Positions 25,853 to 33,496 of a stretch of DNA of 64,000 nt are shown here, piece after piece. Position 1 is the first letter of the stretch; each line of letters opens with the position of its first letter. Under the pieces are notes generated by a model. It was not told the DNA's origin and ran no database searches. It worked only from the letters and a program-made list of their open reading frames with translations. The position numbers and the translations under genes are program-made. The DNA comes from JAEUMD01 sp044222395 (GTDB lineage: Bacteria > Pseudomonadota > Alphaproteobacteria > Rhizobiales > Hyphomicrobiaceae): positions 3,756 to 67,755 of the forward strand of contig JBGANK010000016.1 of NCBI GenBank assembly GCA_044222395.1, written 5' to 3'.

Positions 25853-26794
25853 TCAGTTGTCCGGGGCGGATCCGTTGTTTGTTGTCGTGGCCACGCTATC
25901 GCTCGTGGTCTGGCGCTTTGCCCGCGACACCTGGGCTTCCGCAGTCTTCAGCTGCTCCAGGTAGCTCATGTTGGAGCTCGACACGTCCTTGGGCAGGCTC
26001 GCCTCGCTGACCTTGCGTGCCTCATCGAGGTTGCCGTGGAGACCAAGCAGCAGGGCTAGGTTCTGCTTGGCCTTTGGATCGCCCTTGCTTGACTGGGCGG
26101 CGGTGCGCAGAAGCTTCTCGGCCTGGGCATGGCGGCCCTCCAGGGCATAGGAAAGCGCCAGGTTGTTGAGGATCGAAGGGTGGTCGGGTGCCAGCTTGAG
26201 GGCGGCTGCAAACTCGTGCTGGGCCGACTGCTGTTCGCCGCTGGCGGAATAGGCCGAGCCGAGCGCCGACTTGATGCGCCAGTCCGGAGGTCCGGCCTTG
26301 TCAGCCTTGGCGAGCAGACGCTTGGCGTCCTTGATGCGGCCAAGCTCCAGGGCCAGCAATCCTCGCTCGCGCAGCAGCGCGGGATCATCCGAGCCCTTTG
26401 CTGCCTCTTCGAGCACAGCCATCGCGCCGGTCAGATCGCCATTTGCGCGCAGGCCGCGGGCCTTGACGATCGAGGGGTTGGTTGGTTGCGCGGCAGTCTT
26501 GTCACCCGCTTTCTGCTCGCCGTTGGCCGACGATTTCGACAGTGCGCCGGTCTCGATGGAGGAGGCGTTGGAGCTTGCCGCGCTGGCGTTGGCGGGGTCA
26601 GCCGTGGCGAGCGCGGCAAGCTCTAGTCCGCTGCCGGCACACGCGCTGAGCATCAGCGAGGCGGCAAGCGGAATCAGGATGCGCAACGACCTGGCGAGAC
26701 TGAATGGCGCGTGTGCGCCCGCTGGCAGGTCGGAAGCGAGAATCGGTTCTTGCAGCTTGGCATGCGACTTGGACTTTGATTGCAACTTGGACAT
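25853..26794 (-). CDS. tadD: TadD-like TPR lipoprotein
   Basis: A 313-residue protein. A basic lead and hydrophobic segment (about 35-50) end at LSAC, a lipobox with Cys at about 51. A Ser/Ala/Thr-rich spacer (about 55-110) is followed by tetratricopeptide repeats (about 110-250) with typical A-x-G-x2-L-A and N-N-L-A-x3-A motifs. The tail is Gln/Ser/Thr-rich. TadD is a lipoprotein needed for Tad pilus assembly, and this gene lies near cpaC and cpaD but on the other strand. The frame is open 7 codons upstream from a GTG, but GAGGGGG sits 5-6 bases before the ATG at 26794, which is preferred. Confidence 0.75.
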   Translation of the reverse strand: MSKLQSKSKSHAKLQEPILASDLPAGAHAPFSLARSLRILIPLAASLMLSACAGSGLELAALATADPANASAASSNASSIETGALSKSSANGEQKAGDKTAAQPTNPSIVKARGLRANGDLTGAMAVLEEAAKGSDDPALLRERGLLALELGRIKDAKRLLAKADKAGPPDWRIKSALGSAYSASGEQQSAQHEFAAALKLAPDHPSILNNLALSYALEGRHAQAEKLLRTAAQSSKGDPKAKQNLALLLGLHGNLDEARKVSEASLPKDVSSSNMSYLEQLKTAEAQVSRAKRQTTSDSVATTTNNGSAPDN

Positions 26795-27165
26795 GATGAC
26801 CCCCTCATGCTTCACGGCGCAGCCACGCGGACGCGAGGGTGCGGGTGAGGCAACGCATCAATTGGATGAACGGAAGACGCTACTGGGAGACTTGAAAAAC
26901 GCGACCTATACGTGACGCGGTGCGGGACAGCAGGGCTGCCGAATCTGCCGGGCTATTGCCCGTAGTTCGACTCCGGCCTGACGACCGTTTGCTGCCGCAG
27001 GATCTCGACGCAGATGCTCGTGCGCGGAGAGCCATTCGGCCGCAACTGCTGACAAAGGTGCTTTGCTGGGCTTCAGATCCTGGCTCCACACACAGTTGGC
27101 TTTGTCATACATCCCGACGGCGCCGAACGGGGCTCACAGTGAGCATCGTCCACGCTATCAACAGG
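26795..27165. other. non-coding stretch between tadD and the fused kinase
   Basis: Nothing recognisable apart from the expected tadD promoter and leader. Short frames here have no ribosome sites. Confidence 0.45.
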
Positions 27166-28752
27166 CTAATCCGATGTCGGAAGAAGGCCGAGTGTGGACA
27201 GTGCGGCGGCCTGGGTTTCGCCGGGATTGCCGCCTGCGGCGATTGTCGTCCAGTCGTTGCGGCCGATTGCGTAGGTGAGCTGGCGGTCGACGACCTCGCG
27301 GGTAGCGTCGGAGGCATCGGTGCGACGCTGCTCGACACGGTGGTGCAGCGTTGGCGCATCCGCCTGCAGCCACAGGCCATCAAAGGGGATATCGAAGCTG
27401 GCGGCAATTTCGGCGAGGCGGTTGCGCTCGGCAGGTGCGGAAAATACGGCATCGGCGATGACGGATTGGCCGGCGCGCAGGGCTGCCATGGCGCGAGCGT
27501 AGACCCGCTCGTAGACGCGCGCGGAAAGTTCGGGCGTGTAGCTCTCCTTCGGCAGGCGATCCAACTCGTCGACTCCCATGAGCGATTTGCGTTCGAGGTC
27601 GGAGCGAAGATGCAAGGCGCCCAGCGGCCCAGAGACCTGCGGCGCGAGGGCGGCGGCCAGCGTCGACTTGCCGGTGCCCGACAGGCCGCCGACGCCGATA
27701 AGACGAGGCGTTTTCGGGGTCAGGAAGTCCATCGCCGCGGCAAGATAGTGCCGCGATTGTTCGGTATCGCGTAGGCGCGCTGGGGCATCGCGGTTGGTGC
27801 TTGCGGCGCGTGTGGCCGCCACCATGGCGCGGATACCGGCGCGGGCCGACAGATAAAGCGGCATGAGCGCCAGGGCATCGAGATCCTCGAGCGTGCCGGT
27901 GCGCCACAGGTACCGGTTGAGAACGATATTGGCGGCTTGGCGCTGCTTGTAGTGTGCGAGGTCCATGAGCAAGAAGGCAAGATCATAGAGCGTATCGACC
28001 GTTGCCATATCGATGCTGAATTCGAGCGCATCGAACAGCGTGGGCTCGCCGTTCCAGACGACGATGTTGGCAAGATGCAGGTCGCCGTGACAGTGGCGAA
28101 ACGATCCCAGTCGCACGCGCCGGTCGAGCAGCTCGCAGTGGCGGGAGATCTCGCTCAGCGCAGACTTCTGCCACGCAGCCAGTTGATCCACGGGGAGGCC
28201 GGCACCCTGGTCGCGGGAGACGGTTGCGACCTCGGTGACAACGGCGCGCATCTTATCAGGTGCGTCGATGTCAATGGCGCGACGAGCGCGCTGATGCATG
28301 TGGAAGACGGAATCCGCGGTCTTTTTCATGAGTGCGGGGGCGAGGGGGCCCACCCGGGCGCGCTCGGACAACAGATCAGAATCGGGAAAGGCGCGCATGT
28401 CGACCGCCCAATCGACCGGAGGACCTTCGCCTGCAATCGCCAGTCGGCCGTCGTGTTCGCGGGTGATGGGCACGATGCCGCGATAGATCTGCGGAGCGTT
28501 GTCGCGATTGACGGCCAGTTCGCTCATGCATGCCGCATGACGCTGCTCCAGGGTTCTGAAATCGACGAAGGCAAGGTTGACGCGCCGCTTGATCTTGAGA
28601 GCACGCTGGGGGCCGACGAAGACGCGGGCAATGTGCGTCTCATAGATGCGTGGGCCGCCGGATCCGACGACGCCGGGGGTCGATAAGAATGCAGCGACCT
28701 CATCCTCCGAGGCACTTGCCGCAGGCTTTCCGTTATGGGGCAAGTCACTCAT
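27166..28752 (-). CDS. fused aminoglycoside phosphotransferase-like / P-loop kinase protein
   Basis: A 528-residue two-domain protein. Residues about 25-340 form an APH/choline-kinase-like fold: an N-terminal ALKIKRRVNL segment, then the catalytic loop CHGDLHLANIVVW (about 227-239) with the Brenner-type HGD-x-H-x2-N, and the DALEF magnesium motif. Residues about 350-528 form a P-loop kinase with GVGGLSGTGKSTLAAAL (about 353-369; Walker A GLSGTGKST) and a lid-type arginine region. This fusion is a known proteobacterial family of unknown substrate, often annotated as bifunctional phosphotransferase/ATP-binding protein. Both active sites look intact. It is not evidence of antibiotic resistance. 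Confidence 0.85.
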   Translation of the reverse strand: MSDLPHNGKPAASASEDEVAAFLSTPGVVGSGGPRIYETHIARVFVGPQRALKIKRRVNLAFVDFRTLEQRHAACMSELAVNRDNAPQIYRGIVPITREHDGRLAIAGEGPPVDWAVDMRAFPDSDLLSERARVGPLAPALMKKTADSVFHMHQRARRAIDIDAPDKMRAVVTEVATVSRDQGAGLPVDQLAAWQKSALSEISRHCELLDRRVRLGSFRHCHGDLHLANIVVWNGEPTLFDALEFSIDMATVDTLYDLAFLLMDLAHYKQRQAANIVLNRYLWRTGTLEDLDALALMPLYLSARAGIRAMVAATRAASTNRDAPARLRDTEQSRHYLAAAMDFLTPKTPRLIGVGGLSGTGKSTLAAALAPQVSGPLGALHLRSDLERKSLMGVDELDRLPKESYTPELSARVYERVYARAMAALRAGQSVIADAVFSAPAERNRLAEIAASFDIPFDGLWLQADAPTLHHRVEQRRTDASDATREVVDRQLTYAIGRNDWTTIAAGGNPGETQAAALSTLGLLPTSD

Positions 28753-28884
28753 GACGCAAAGTCGGCCTTGCGCCCTTCATCGACGCGGTTTTTTGCGGCC
28801 CGACCCAACCCTAGAAGCGAGCGTGCACTTTCGCGCTCGGGTGGCGATGGCTGGGCTGGTGCCGATTCTTTCGTTGCTCGCCCG

Positions 28885-29241
28885 TCAGCACACCACGGGC
28901 TGGCAAAGTTTCAGAGTGAACTTCTCGTGCGTCGCGTCGCGAGAGAAGTCGAACTCGCGGCGATCGATGCAACGTGCCTTGCCCTCCTTGGATGTCTTTC
29001 CGGCGAGGTCCAGGTTGCGGTCGAAAAGAACCTCGTCGAGATCGCAGTTGTATTCGCTCTTCAACTGCAGGGCGAGGATGTTCAGCCAAGCCGGGGCCTC
29101 GTCCTTCTTGGCCTCCTCGGCCGACGCAATCGGCATGGCGAGCACTATCGCGGCAAGGGCGGCCAGCGCCATGTGGGGCGCACTGGCGCGACGCGGGCGC
29201 ACTCCGGCGCGAAGCTTGCGAGTTTCGTTGTGACAACCCAT
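28885..29241 (-). CDS. small exported protein, unknown
   Basis: A 118-residue protein with a basic lead and a signal peptide (hydrophobic core about 24-36, cleavage near PIASAEE). The mature part of about 80 residues contains LNILALQLKSEYNCDLDEVLF and three cysteines (NCD, RCI, LCQ) plus a C-terminal Cys, suggesting disulphide bonds in the periplasm. No family is recognised. The start was fixed at the ATG at 29241 by GAGGG 7 bases upstream; the frame is open for 39 more codons without a ribosome site. It is divergent from the universal stress gene. Confidence 0.6.
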   Translation of the reverse strand: MGCHNETRKLRAGVRPRRASAPHMALAALAAIVLAMPIASAEEAKKDEAPAWLNILALQLKSEYNCDLDEVLFDRNLDLAGKTSKEGKARCIDRREFDFSRDATHEKFTLKLCQPVVC

Positions 29242-29435
29242 AGTGATCCCTCTTCGCATTGTCGTTTGAACGATCGCCCGAATCGTCAAGAAAGGCGCCG
29301 CCGCAGATCGGCAAGCTAGCATGGATTCTGGCGTTCGCGGTCCCGGTTCGATCTCCACCCGCAGGCGACTTTCGACCCGGCGCCGGGCGTCCGATCACGT
29401 CGAGCGGCAAGTGTGGTAGCGCGGCAAAGCCGCGG

Positions 29436-29453
29436 CCTTGACGGCCGTCAAGG
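29436..29453. promoter_or_regulatory. 18-base perfect palindrome with TTGA-N6-TCAA core
   Basis: The sequence CCTTGACGGCCGTCAAGG is perfectly self-complementary. Its core, TTGAC-N4-GTCAA, keeps the TTGA and TCAA bases contacted by FNR/FixK/Anr-type regulators. It is centred about 67 bases before the universal stress gene start, and a FixK-like protein is encoded at 42957-43676. A site for another dimeric regulator, or a hairpin, is also possible. Confidence 0.5.
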
Positions 29454-29511
29454 TTGGATGCCAGTCATCGATGCAACGGTCGCCTGTAGGGGCTCAGAAA
29501 ACGGCTTGGAC

Positions 29512-30351
29512 ATGGCCATCCGCTCGATTCTCATCCACCTCAATGATCGTCGCCGGGCCGGGCGCCTGATTGGCGCGGGACAGGCGCTGGCAGCGGCGAC
29601 GGGTGCCCAGATCATCGGCCTGCATGTCCAGACGAGCGTTCCCAGCCTTGCGCCGGTAGCGCTTCCCTACGGCGCCGACGTTGTCGCCGCGGTGCGAGCC
29701 GCAGAGAACCGCGAAGCGGAGGCCATCGCGACGATGTTCCGCGACTTGACCGCTTCGATGGCCGAACGCGCGGAATGGATTTCGGAGATGGCGGCCGGCA
29801 CTGATCTGGCCGCGCATGTCATGGGGCATGGGCGCGGCGCGGACCTCATCGTTGCATCGCAGGCGGACGCCGAATGGGAACTCGCACCGGTGCTCGATTT
29901 TCCCGAGCGTTTGGCAATCGAGAGCGGCCGACCGGTGCTGCTCATACCCAATAGCGGAGACGTGAGCCTGCCGCCGCGGCACGCCGTCATCGCCTGGAAC
30001 GGCTCGAGAGAGGCATCGCGCGCCGGGTTCGACGCGCTGGCAGTACTGGAGACTTCGGTTAAGGTTACGCTGCTGGTGATCAACGAGGGTTCGGGTATGG
30101 TGGCGGCGACGTCGAGTGCTGAGCGATTCGCTGCCACGGCCAGGAGACACGGCTTCGACGATGCGGTGGTTGTCGCACAAGCGAACGGACGGGCGGCTGG
30201 GCGGGCTGTCATGGAGGAGGCGCACGCGATCGGCGCGAACTTATTGATCATGGGCGGGTATGGTCATTCCCGGTTCCGCGAATTGGTCTTTGGAGGCGCA
30301 ACGCGCTACATCACCCACCACATGAGCTTGCCCACCTTGCTGTCGCACTGA
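29512..30351 (+). CDS. tandem UspA-domain universal stress protein
   Basis: A 279-residue protein made of two UspA domains (about 1-145 and 155-279). The first begins IRSILIHLND. The second ends with MGGYGHSRFRELVFGGATRYI, which has the G-x2-G-x9-G-S/T-like ATP-binding signature of the family. Tandem Usp proteins help survival under stress, including oxygen limitation. The start is the ATG at 29512, where the first domain begins; the upstream ribosome site is weak (GGA). A palindrome resembling an FNR/FixK box lies in the leader. The gene is followed closely by a conserved unknown. Confidence 0.85.
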   Translation: MAIRSILIHLNDRRRAGRLIGAGQALAAATGAQIIGLHVQTSVPSLAPVALPYGADVVAAVRAAENREAEAIATMFRDLTASMAERAEWISEMAAGTDLAAHVMGHGRGADLIVASQADAEWELAPVLDFPERLAIESGRPVLLIPNSGDVSLPPRHAVIAWNGSREASRAGFDALAVLETSVKVTLLVINEGSGMVAATSSAERFAATARRHGFDDAVVVAQANGRAAGRAVMEEAHAIGANLLIMGGYGHSRFRELVFGGATRYITHHMSLPTLLSH

Positions 30352-30425
30352 CCCGGCCGACCCTGGTGGCTTCTTTGGTAACCAATGGTATCCAGCACTT
30401 TGACAATCGCGGAGACGACCAAGAC

Positions 30426-30818
30426 ATGACCAACAACATTCCCGTCCCGATGAAGCGTGTTCGCCTCGAGCTTGCCCGCGATCGTGAGCATCCGCTGGGC
30501 AACCGGTCGCACGGATACGACTTCATCGCTCCGATCGACGACAACGGCCACATTAGTGTCGAACACTGGAAGCGGGAACGCGACCGCTGCCGGGTCAAGC
30601 GCTTCTGCGAAGGGGAGAAGGACGAGGTGGGGCACATCATCCGCAAGCCCGGCGGCTCGTGGGCGTTCCACTATGACATCCATGGCTCGCCGGATGCCGA
30701 CGAGGGCGGCTATCGTTTCGACCAGCACGCGTTCAAGCCGGGCGAATACGTCTCGATCCGAGAGCATGACGGCGAACTGCGCACGTTCAAGGTGATGAGC
30801 GTGGTGGAGCTCGACTGA
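30426..30818 (+). CDS. conserved small soluble protein, unknown
   Basis: A 130-residue protein without signal peptide or membrane segment, rich in charged and aromatic residues (RLELARDREHPLGNRSHGYDF, YDIHGSPDADEGGYRF, FKVMSVVELD). The start is the ATG at 30426, with GGAG about 10 bases upstream. No family name can be given, but the composition, regular length and position 74 bases after the universal stress gene on the same strand support a real gene, perhaps in one transcription unit. Its stop lies 8 bases from the stop of the convergent permease gene. Confidence 0.65.
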   Translation: MTNNIPVPMKRVRLELARDREHPLGNRSHGYDFIAPIDDNGHISVEHWKRERDRCRVKRFCEGEKDEVGHIIRKPGGSWAFHYDIHGSPDADEGGYRFDQHAFKPGEYVSIREHDGELRTFKVMSVVELD

Positions 30819-30825
30819 CTTCGGT

Positions 30826-32079
30826 CTACCGCGCCAGGAGGTCGCTGGCGACAAAGGCGACGGTGGTTACAACGCCAGCGGCGGGCACCCAGATGGGAGT
30901 CACGAATACCCCTTGCGGGACTTCGGTCTCGCGCAACTTTATCGCCACGAGCGCGGCGTTGACGGTTGCGAACATGGCGAGGGTCAGGCGAGAGGACCAT
31001 TCCGCAAGCCCGGTCAACGGCACGGCGAAGGCAAGCACAAGAACGAGCCCGGTCACGACCGCGGTTCCCGCCAGTGGCGTTCGCGTCAGCGGGCTGACAC
31101 GTGCGAACAGGTGGGGAATGTCGCCGCGGCGAGCGAGACCGTAGGCGACGCGCGAGGCCAGGATGATGGCGGCGATGATGCCGTTCAATGTCGCGACGAT
31201 CGATATGGCGGCCATGATCGATCGAGGCCATCCGGTCAATGCCACGAAGACTGCCGCAAGTGGCGCGTCGGTGCCGCCGAGCCGCTCCGGTCCGAGTGTG
31301 ACCAGCGCCACCCAGACAACGGCGACGTAGATGAGAGCGGTGACGGCGAGCGTGGTCAAAATCGCTCGCGGGAGGTCGCGTCGCGGCACACGCATCTCCT
31401 CGGCGACGTTGACGATGCCCTCGAAGCCGATGAATGCGAAAACGGCGAGCAGGCCGGCGCTCAGGATGGCATGCCAAGTGTGAATCGCTGTGAGATCCGG
31501 GATGGCCTCGGGCAGGCGCGCCAGTGTTGCCGGCTCAAGGATTGCGCCGAGCAGCACGATCATGATGAGCCCGCCCGTCTCGATCACGGTCATGGCCGCA
31601 GCAAAGGTAACGGACTGCAGGATGCCCCAGGCGGCGACGGCGCCCATGGTCAGCACCACGGCAGCGACGATCACGGGTCGCGGCAGCTCGAGGAAGATCT
31701 CGATATACTGCGCGCTGCCCAGGCTGATTGCGGCGGCGGTGATGATCGATATGATGATAACGGCGAGGCCAACGACCGTGCCGGCAGCGCGGCTGCCAAA
31801 ACCCTCCGATACGTAGGCAGCCTCTCCGGCGGCTACGGGCATGCGGGTGGCCAGTTCGGCAAACGACAGGGCCGACAGCGACATCAGCAAGGCGGCCAGG
31901 ATGAAGGCCGCGGGGGCAGCCATGCCGGCGGTCTTGGCCACAGGTCCGATCAGGACATAGATGCCGGCACCGATCGTGATTCCGAGCCCATAGAGCAGGG
32001 CGTGCCAGAAGCCGAGGGAGCGCCGCAGGGCGATGCGCTCGCTATTGGCTGCCAATGGGGGGTGGTGCGGGGTTGGCAT
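30826..32079 (-). CDS. APC-family amino acid permease
   Basis: A 417-residue inner-membrane transporter with about 12 transmembrane segments. The first segment carries the APC signature LLYGLGITIGAGIYVLIG (about residues 29-46), where GAGIY lines the substrate site, and helix 6 holds FAFIGFEGIVNVAEEM (about 215-230). It is likely an amino acid or amine/proton symporter of the basic amino acid/polyamine class; the substrate is not determinable. The start is uncertain: the ATG at 32079 has no clear ribosome site, and a TTG lies two codons upstream. Confidence 0.85.
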   Translation of the reverse strand: MPTPHHPPLAANSERIALRRSLGFWHALLYGLGITIGAGIYVLIGPVAKTAGMAAPAAFILAALLMSLSALSFAELATRMPVAAGEAAYVSEGFGSRAAGTVVGLAVIIISIITAAAISLGSAQYIEIFLELPRPVIVAAVVLTMGAVAAWGILQSVTFAAAMTVIETGGLIMIVLLGAILEPATLARLPEAIPDLTAIHTWHAILSAGLLAVFAFIGFEGIVNVAEEMRVPRRDLPRAILTTLAVTALIYVAVVWVALVTLGPERLGGTDAPLAAVFVALTGWPRSIMAAISIVATLNGIIAAIILASRVAYGLARRGDIPHLFARVSPLTRTPLAGTAVVTGLVLVLAFAVPLTGLAEWSSRLTLAMFATVNAALVAIKLRETEVPQGVFVTPIWVPAAGVVTTVAFVASDLLAR

Positions 32080-32367
32080 GGGCAATGCGAAGACGTCCGG
32101 AGTTCGGATCTAAGTTCAGGCTTTTCATGAGTTTAGTGAAGCGGAACAGATCGCGCAGCCGCGGTCAATGGATCCGGCGACATCCGAGGCTGCTGCAATT
32201 TGCTGCGCCTCGGTGGTCTTCCTGCGTGCAGCGTTTCCAGGCATGTTAGCAGGTAGCAATACATGAATTTGATGAGTTGGAAAAATGGGCCGCACAGGTG
32301 CGGTTGCGTGCCGCGGGCACCCGTGCGAGAGGGTGTTCGGCCCGCCAAACACTAGGGGAAGGAAATA

Positions 32368-33198
32368 ATGCGCGTCCTGGATTCGGTCATGTCGATGCTG
32401 GGTGATACGGGCGGCAAGGTCGCAACGAATATCACTGTTCGTCAGGTGCCATTCGATCAGCCGTGGGATTGGCTGTCGAGGGGCTGGCGCGATCTGTGGA
32501 CGCACCCGCTCGTCAGTCTCACCTATGGGTTCATCTTTGCCGTTGGCGCGATTGTATTGACGATCGGCATGACGCAGGCTGGCGCGCAGTCGATCATCCT
32601 GGCGTTGTTCGGTGGGTTCCTGTTGATCGGGCCGCTTGTCGCCGTGGGGCTCTATGAAGTCAGCCGGCGCATCGAGACGGGCGAGCCGGTGACGTTGTTT
32701 GGCGCACTCAAGAAGAGCTTCCAGCCCGAAGGCCAGCTGGCGTTCATGGGGATCGTCCTGTTCCTGATTTTCATGGTTTGGATGCAGGTTGCCTTCCTGC
32801 TCTTCATGCTGTTCACGGGCGGCGCGGCGTTTCCTCCGCCGAGCGAGTTCGTGCACATGCTGTTCTACACCAAGCACGGGATGGGCCTGCTGGTCGTGGG
32901 GACGCTGGCGGGCGCGCTGCTTGCCTTCTTCACGTTCTCGGTGTCGGCGGTGTCGGTGCCGTTGCTGATGGTGCGCGATGTCGATATCGCGACCGCAATC
33001 TCCACGAGCTTTCACGCGGTCCGGCGTAATCCAAGGCCGATGATCCTGTGGGCAGCCATGATCGCGGCCTTCGTCATCATCGGAATCGTGACGATGTGCG
33101 CAGGATTGATCTTCGTATTCCCGCTGATGGGGCACGCGACGTGGCACGCCTTCAAGGATCTGGTCGAGTTCCACGACACTCCGGCATCGCGGGCGTAA
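32368..33198 (+). CDS. DUF2189 integral membrane protein
   Basis: A 276-residue protein with about six transmembrane segments, opening with a soluble lead that includes ITVRQVPFDQPWDWLSRGWRDL (about 22-43). This lead and the later AISTSFHAVRRNPRPMILWAAMI match the DUF2189 family, membrane proteins of unknown role common beside cytochrome oxidase genes in alphaproteobacteria. AAGGA lies directly before the ATG. It converges with ccoS. A role in respiratory-membrane assembly is only suggested by position. Confidence 0.8.
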   Translation: MRVLDSVMSMLGDTGGKVATNITVRQVPFDQPWDWLSRGWRDLWTHPLVSLTYGFIFAVGAIVLTIGMTQAGAQSIILALFGGFLLIGPLVAVGLYEVSRRIETGEPVTLFGALKKSFQPEGQLAFMGIVLFLIFMVWMQVAFLLFMLFTGGAAFPPPSEFVHMLFYTKHGMGLLVVGTLAGALLAFFTFSVSAVSVPLLMVRDVDIATAISTSFHAVRRNPRPMILWAAMIAAFVIIGIVTMCAGLIFVFPLMGHATWHAFKDLVEFHDTPASRA

Positions 33199-33295
33199 CT
33201 GGCCGCGGCCAGCCTTCTGCTCGAATGACTTGTCACGACATCTGTCGTCGAAGAGTAAGAGGGCGGCGAGTTCGTTTGTGGGAAGGTGCGTTCTA

Positions 33296-33496
33296 TTAGC
33301 TCTTAGCATCTGGTGACGACGACGAAGGCGAGGCTTTGTCGGCTTGATCCGCCGCAGGCTCGCGATCCTGGAGCGCTCGCCAGGCGGCCCCGTCGAGGTC
33401 TTCGTACTGCCCGCTCTTCAGCGCCCAAAGGAACGCCGCTAAGCCAAGACCGCCGATCACCAGTGCTGCAGGTATGAGCCAGGCGAGAGAGTTCAT
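33296..33496 (-). CDS. ccoS: CcoS, cbb3 oxidase maturation protein
   Basis: A 66-residue protein with a single transmembrane helix (about 6-26; AWLIPAALVIGGLGLAAFLWAL) followed by the family block KSGQYEDLDGAAWRAL. CcoS is needed to insert heme b and copper into CcoN. The C-terminal 25 residues are Ser/Asp/Ala-rich. The start overlaps the ccoI stop as ATGA (33493-33496), so it is the last gene of the ccoGHIS operon. Confidence 0.9.
   Translation of the reverse strand: MNSLAWLIPAALVIGGLGLAAFLWALKSGQYEDLDGAAWRALQDREPAADQADKASPSSSSPDAKS

Noticed and set aside
27166..28752. aminoglycoside resistance gene
   Set aside because: The phosphotransferase-like domain is fused to a P-loop kinase, a chromosomal family of unknown substrate; nothing indicates an antibiotic substrate or mobility.
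30913..32130. 405-codon forward open frame
   Set aside because: Antisense to the APC permease; extremely Gly/Asp/Arg/His-rich, as expected for the complement of hydrophobic codons.
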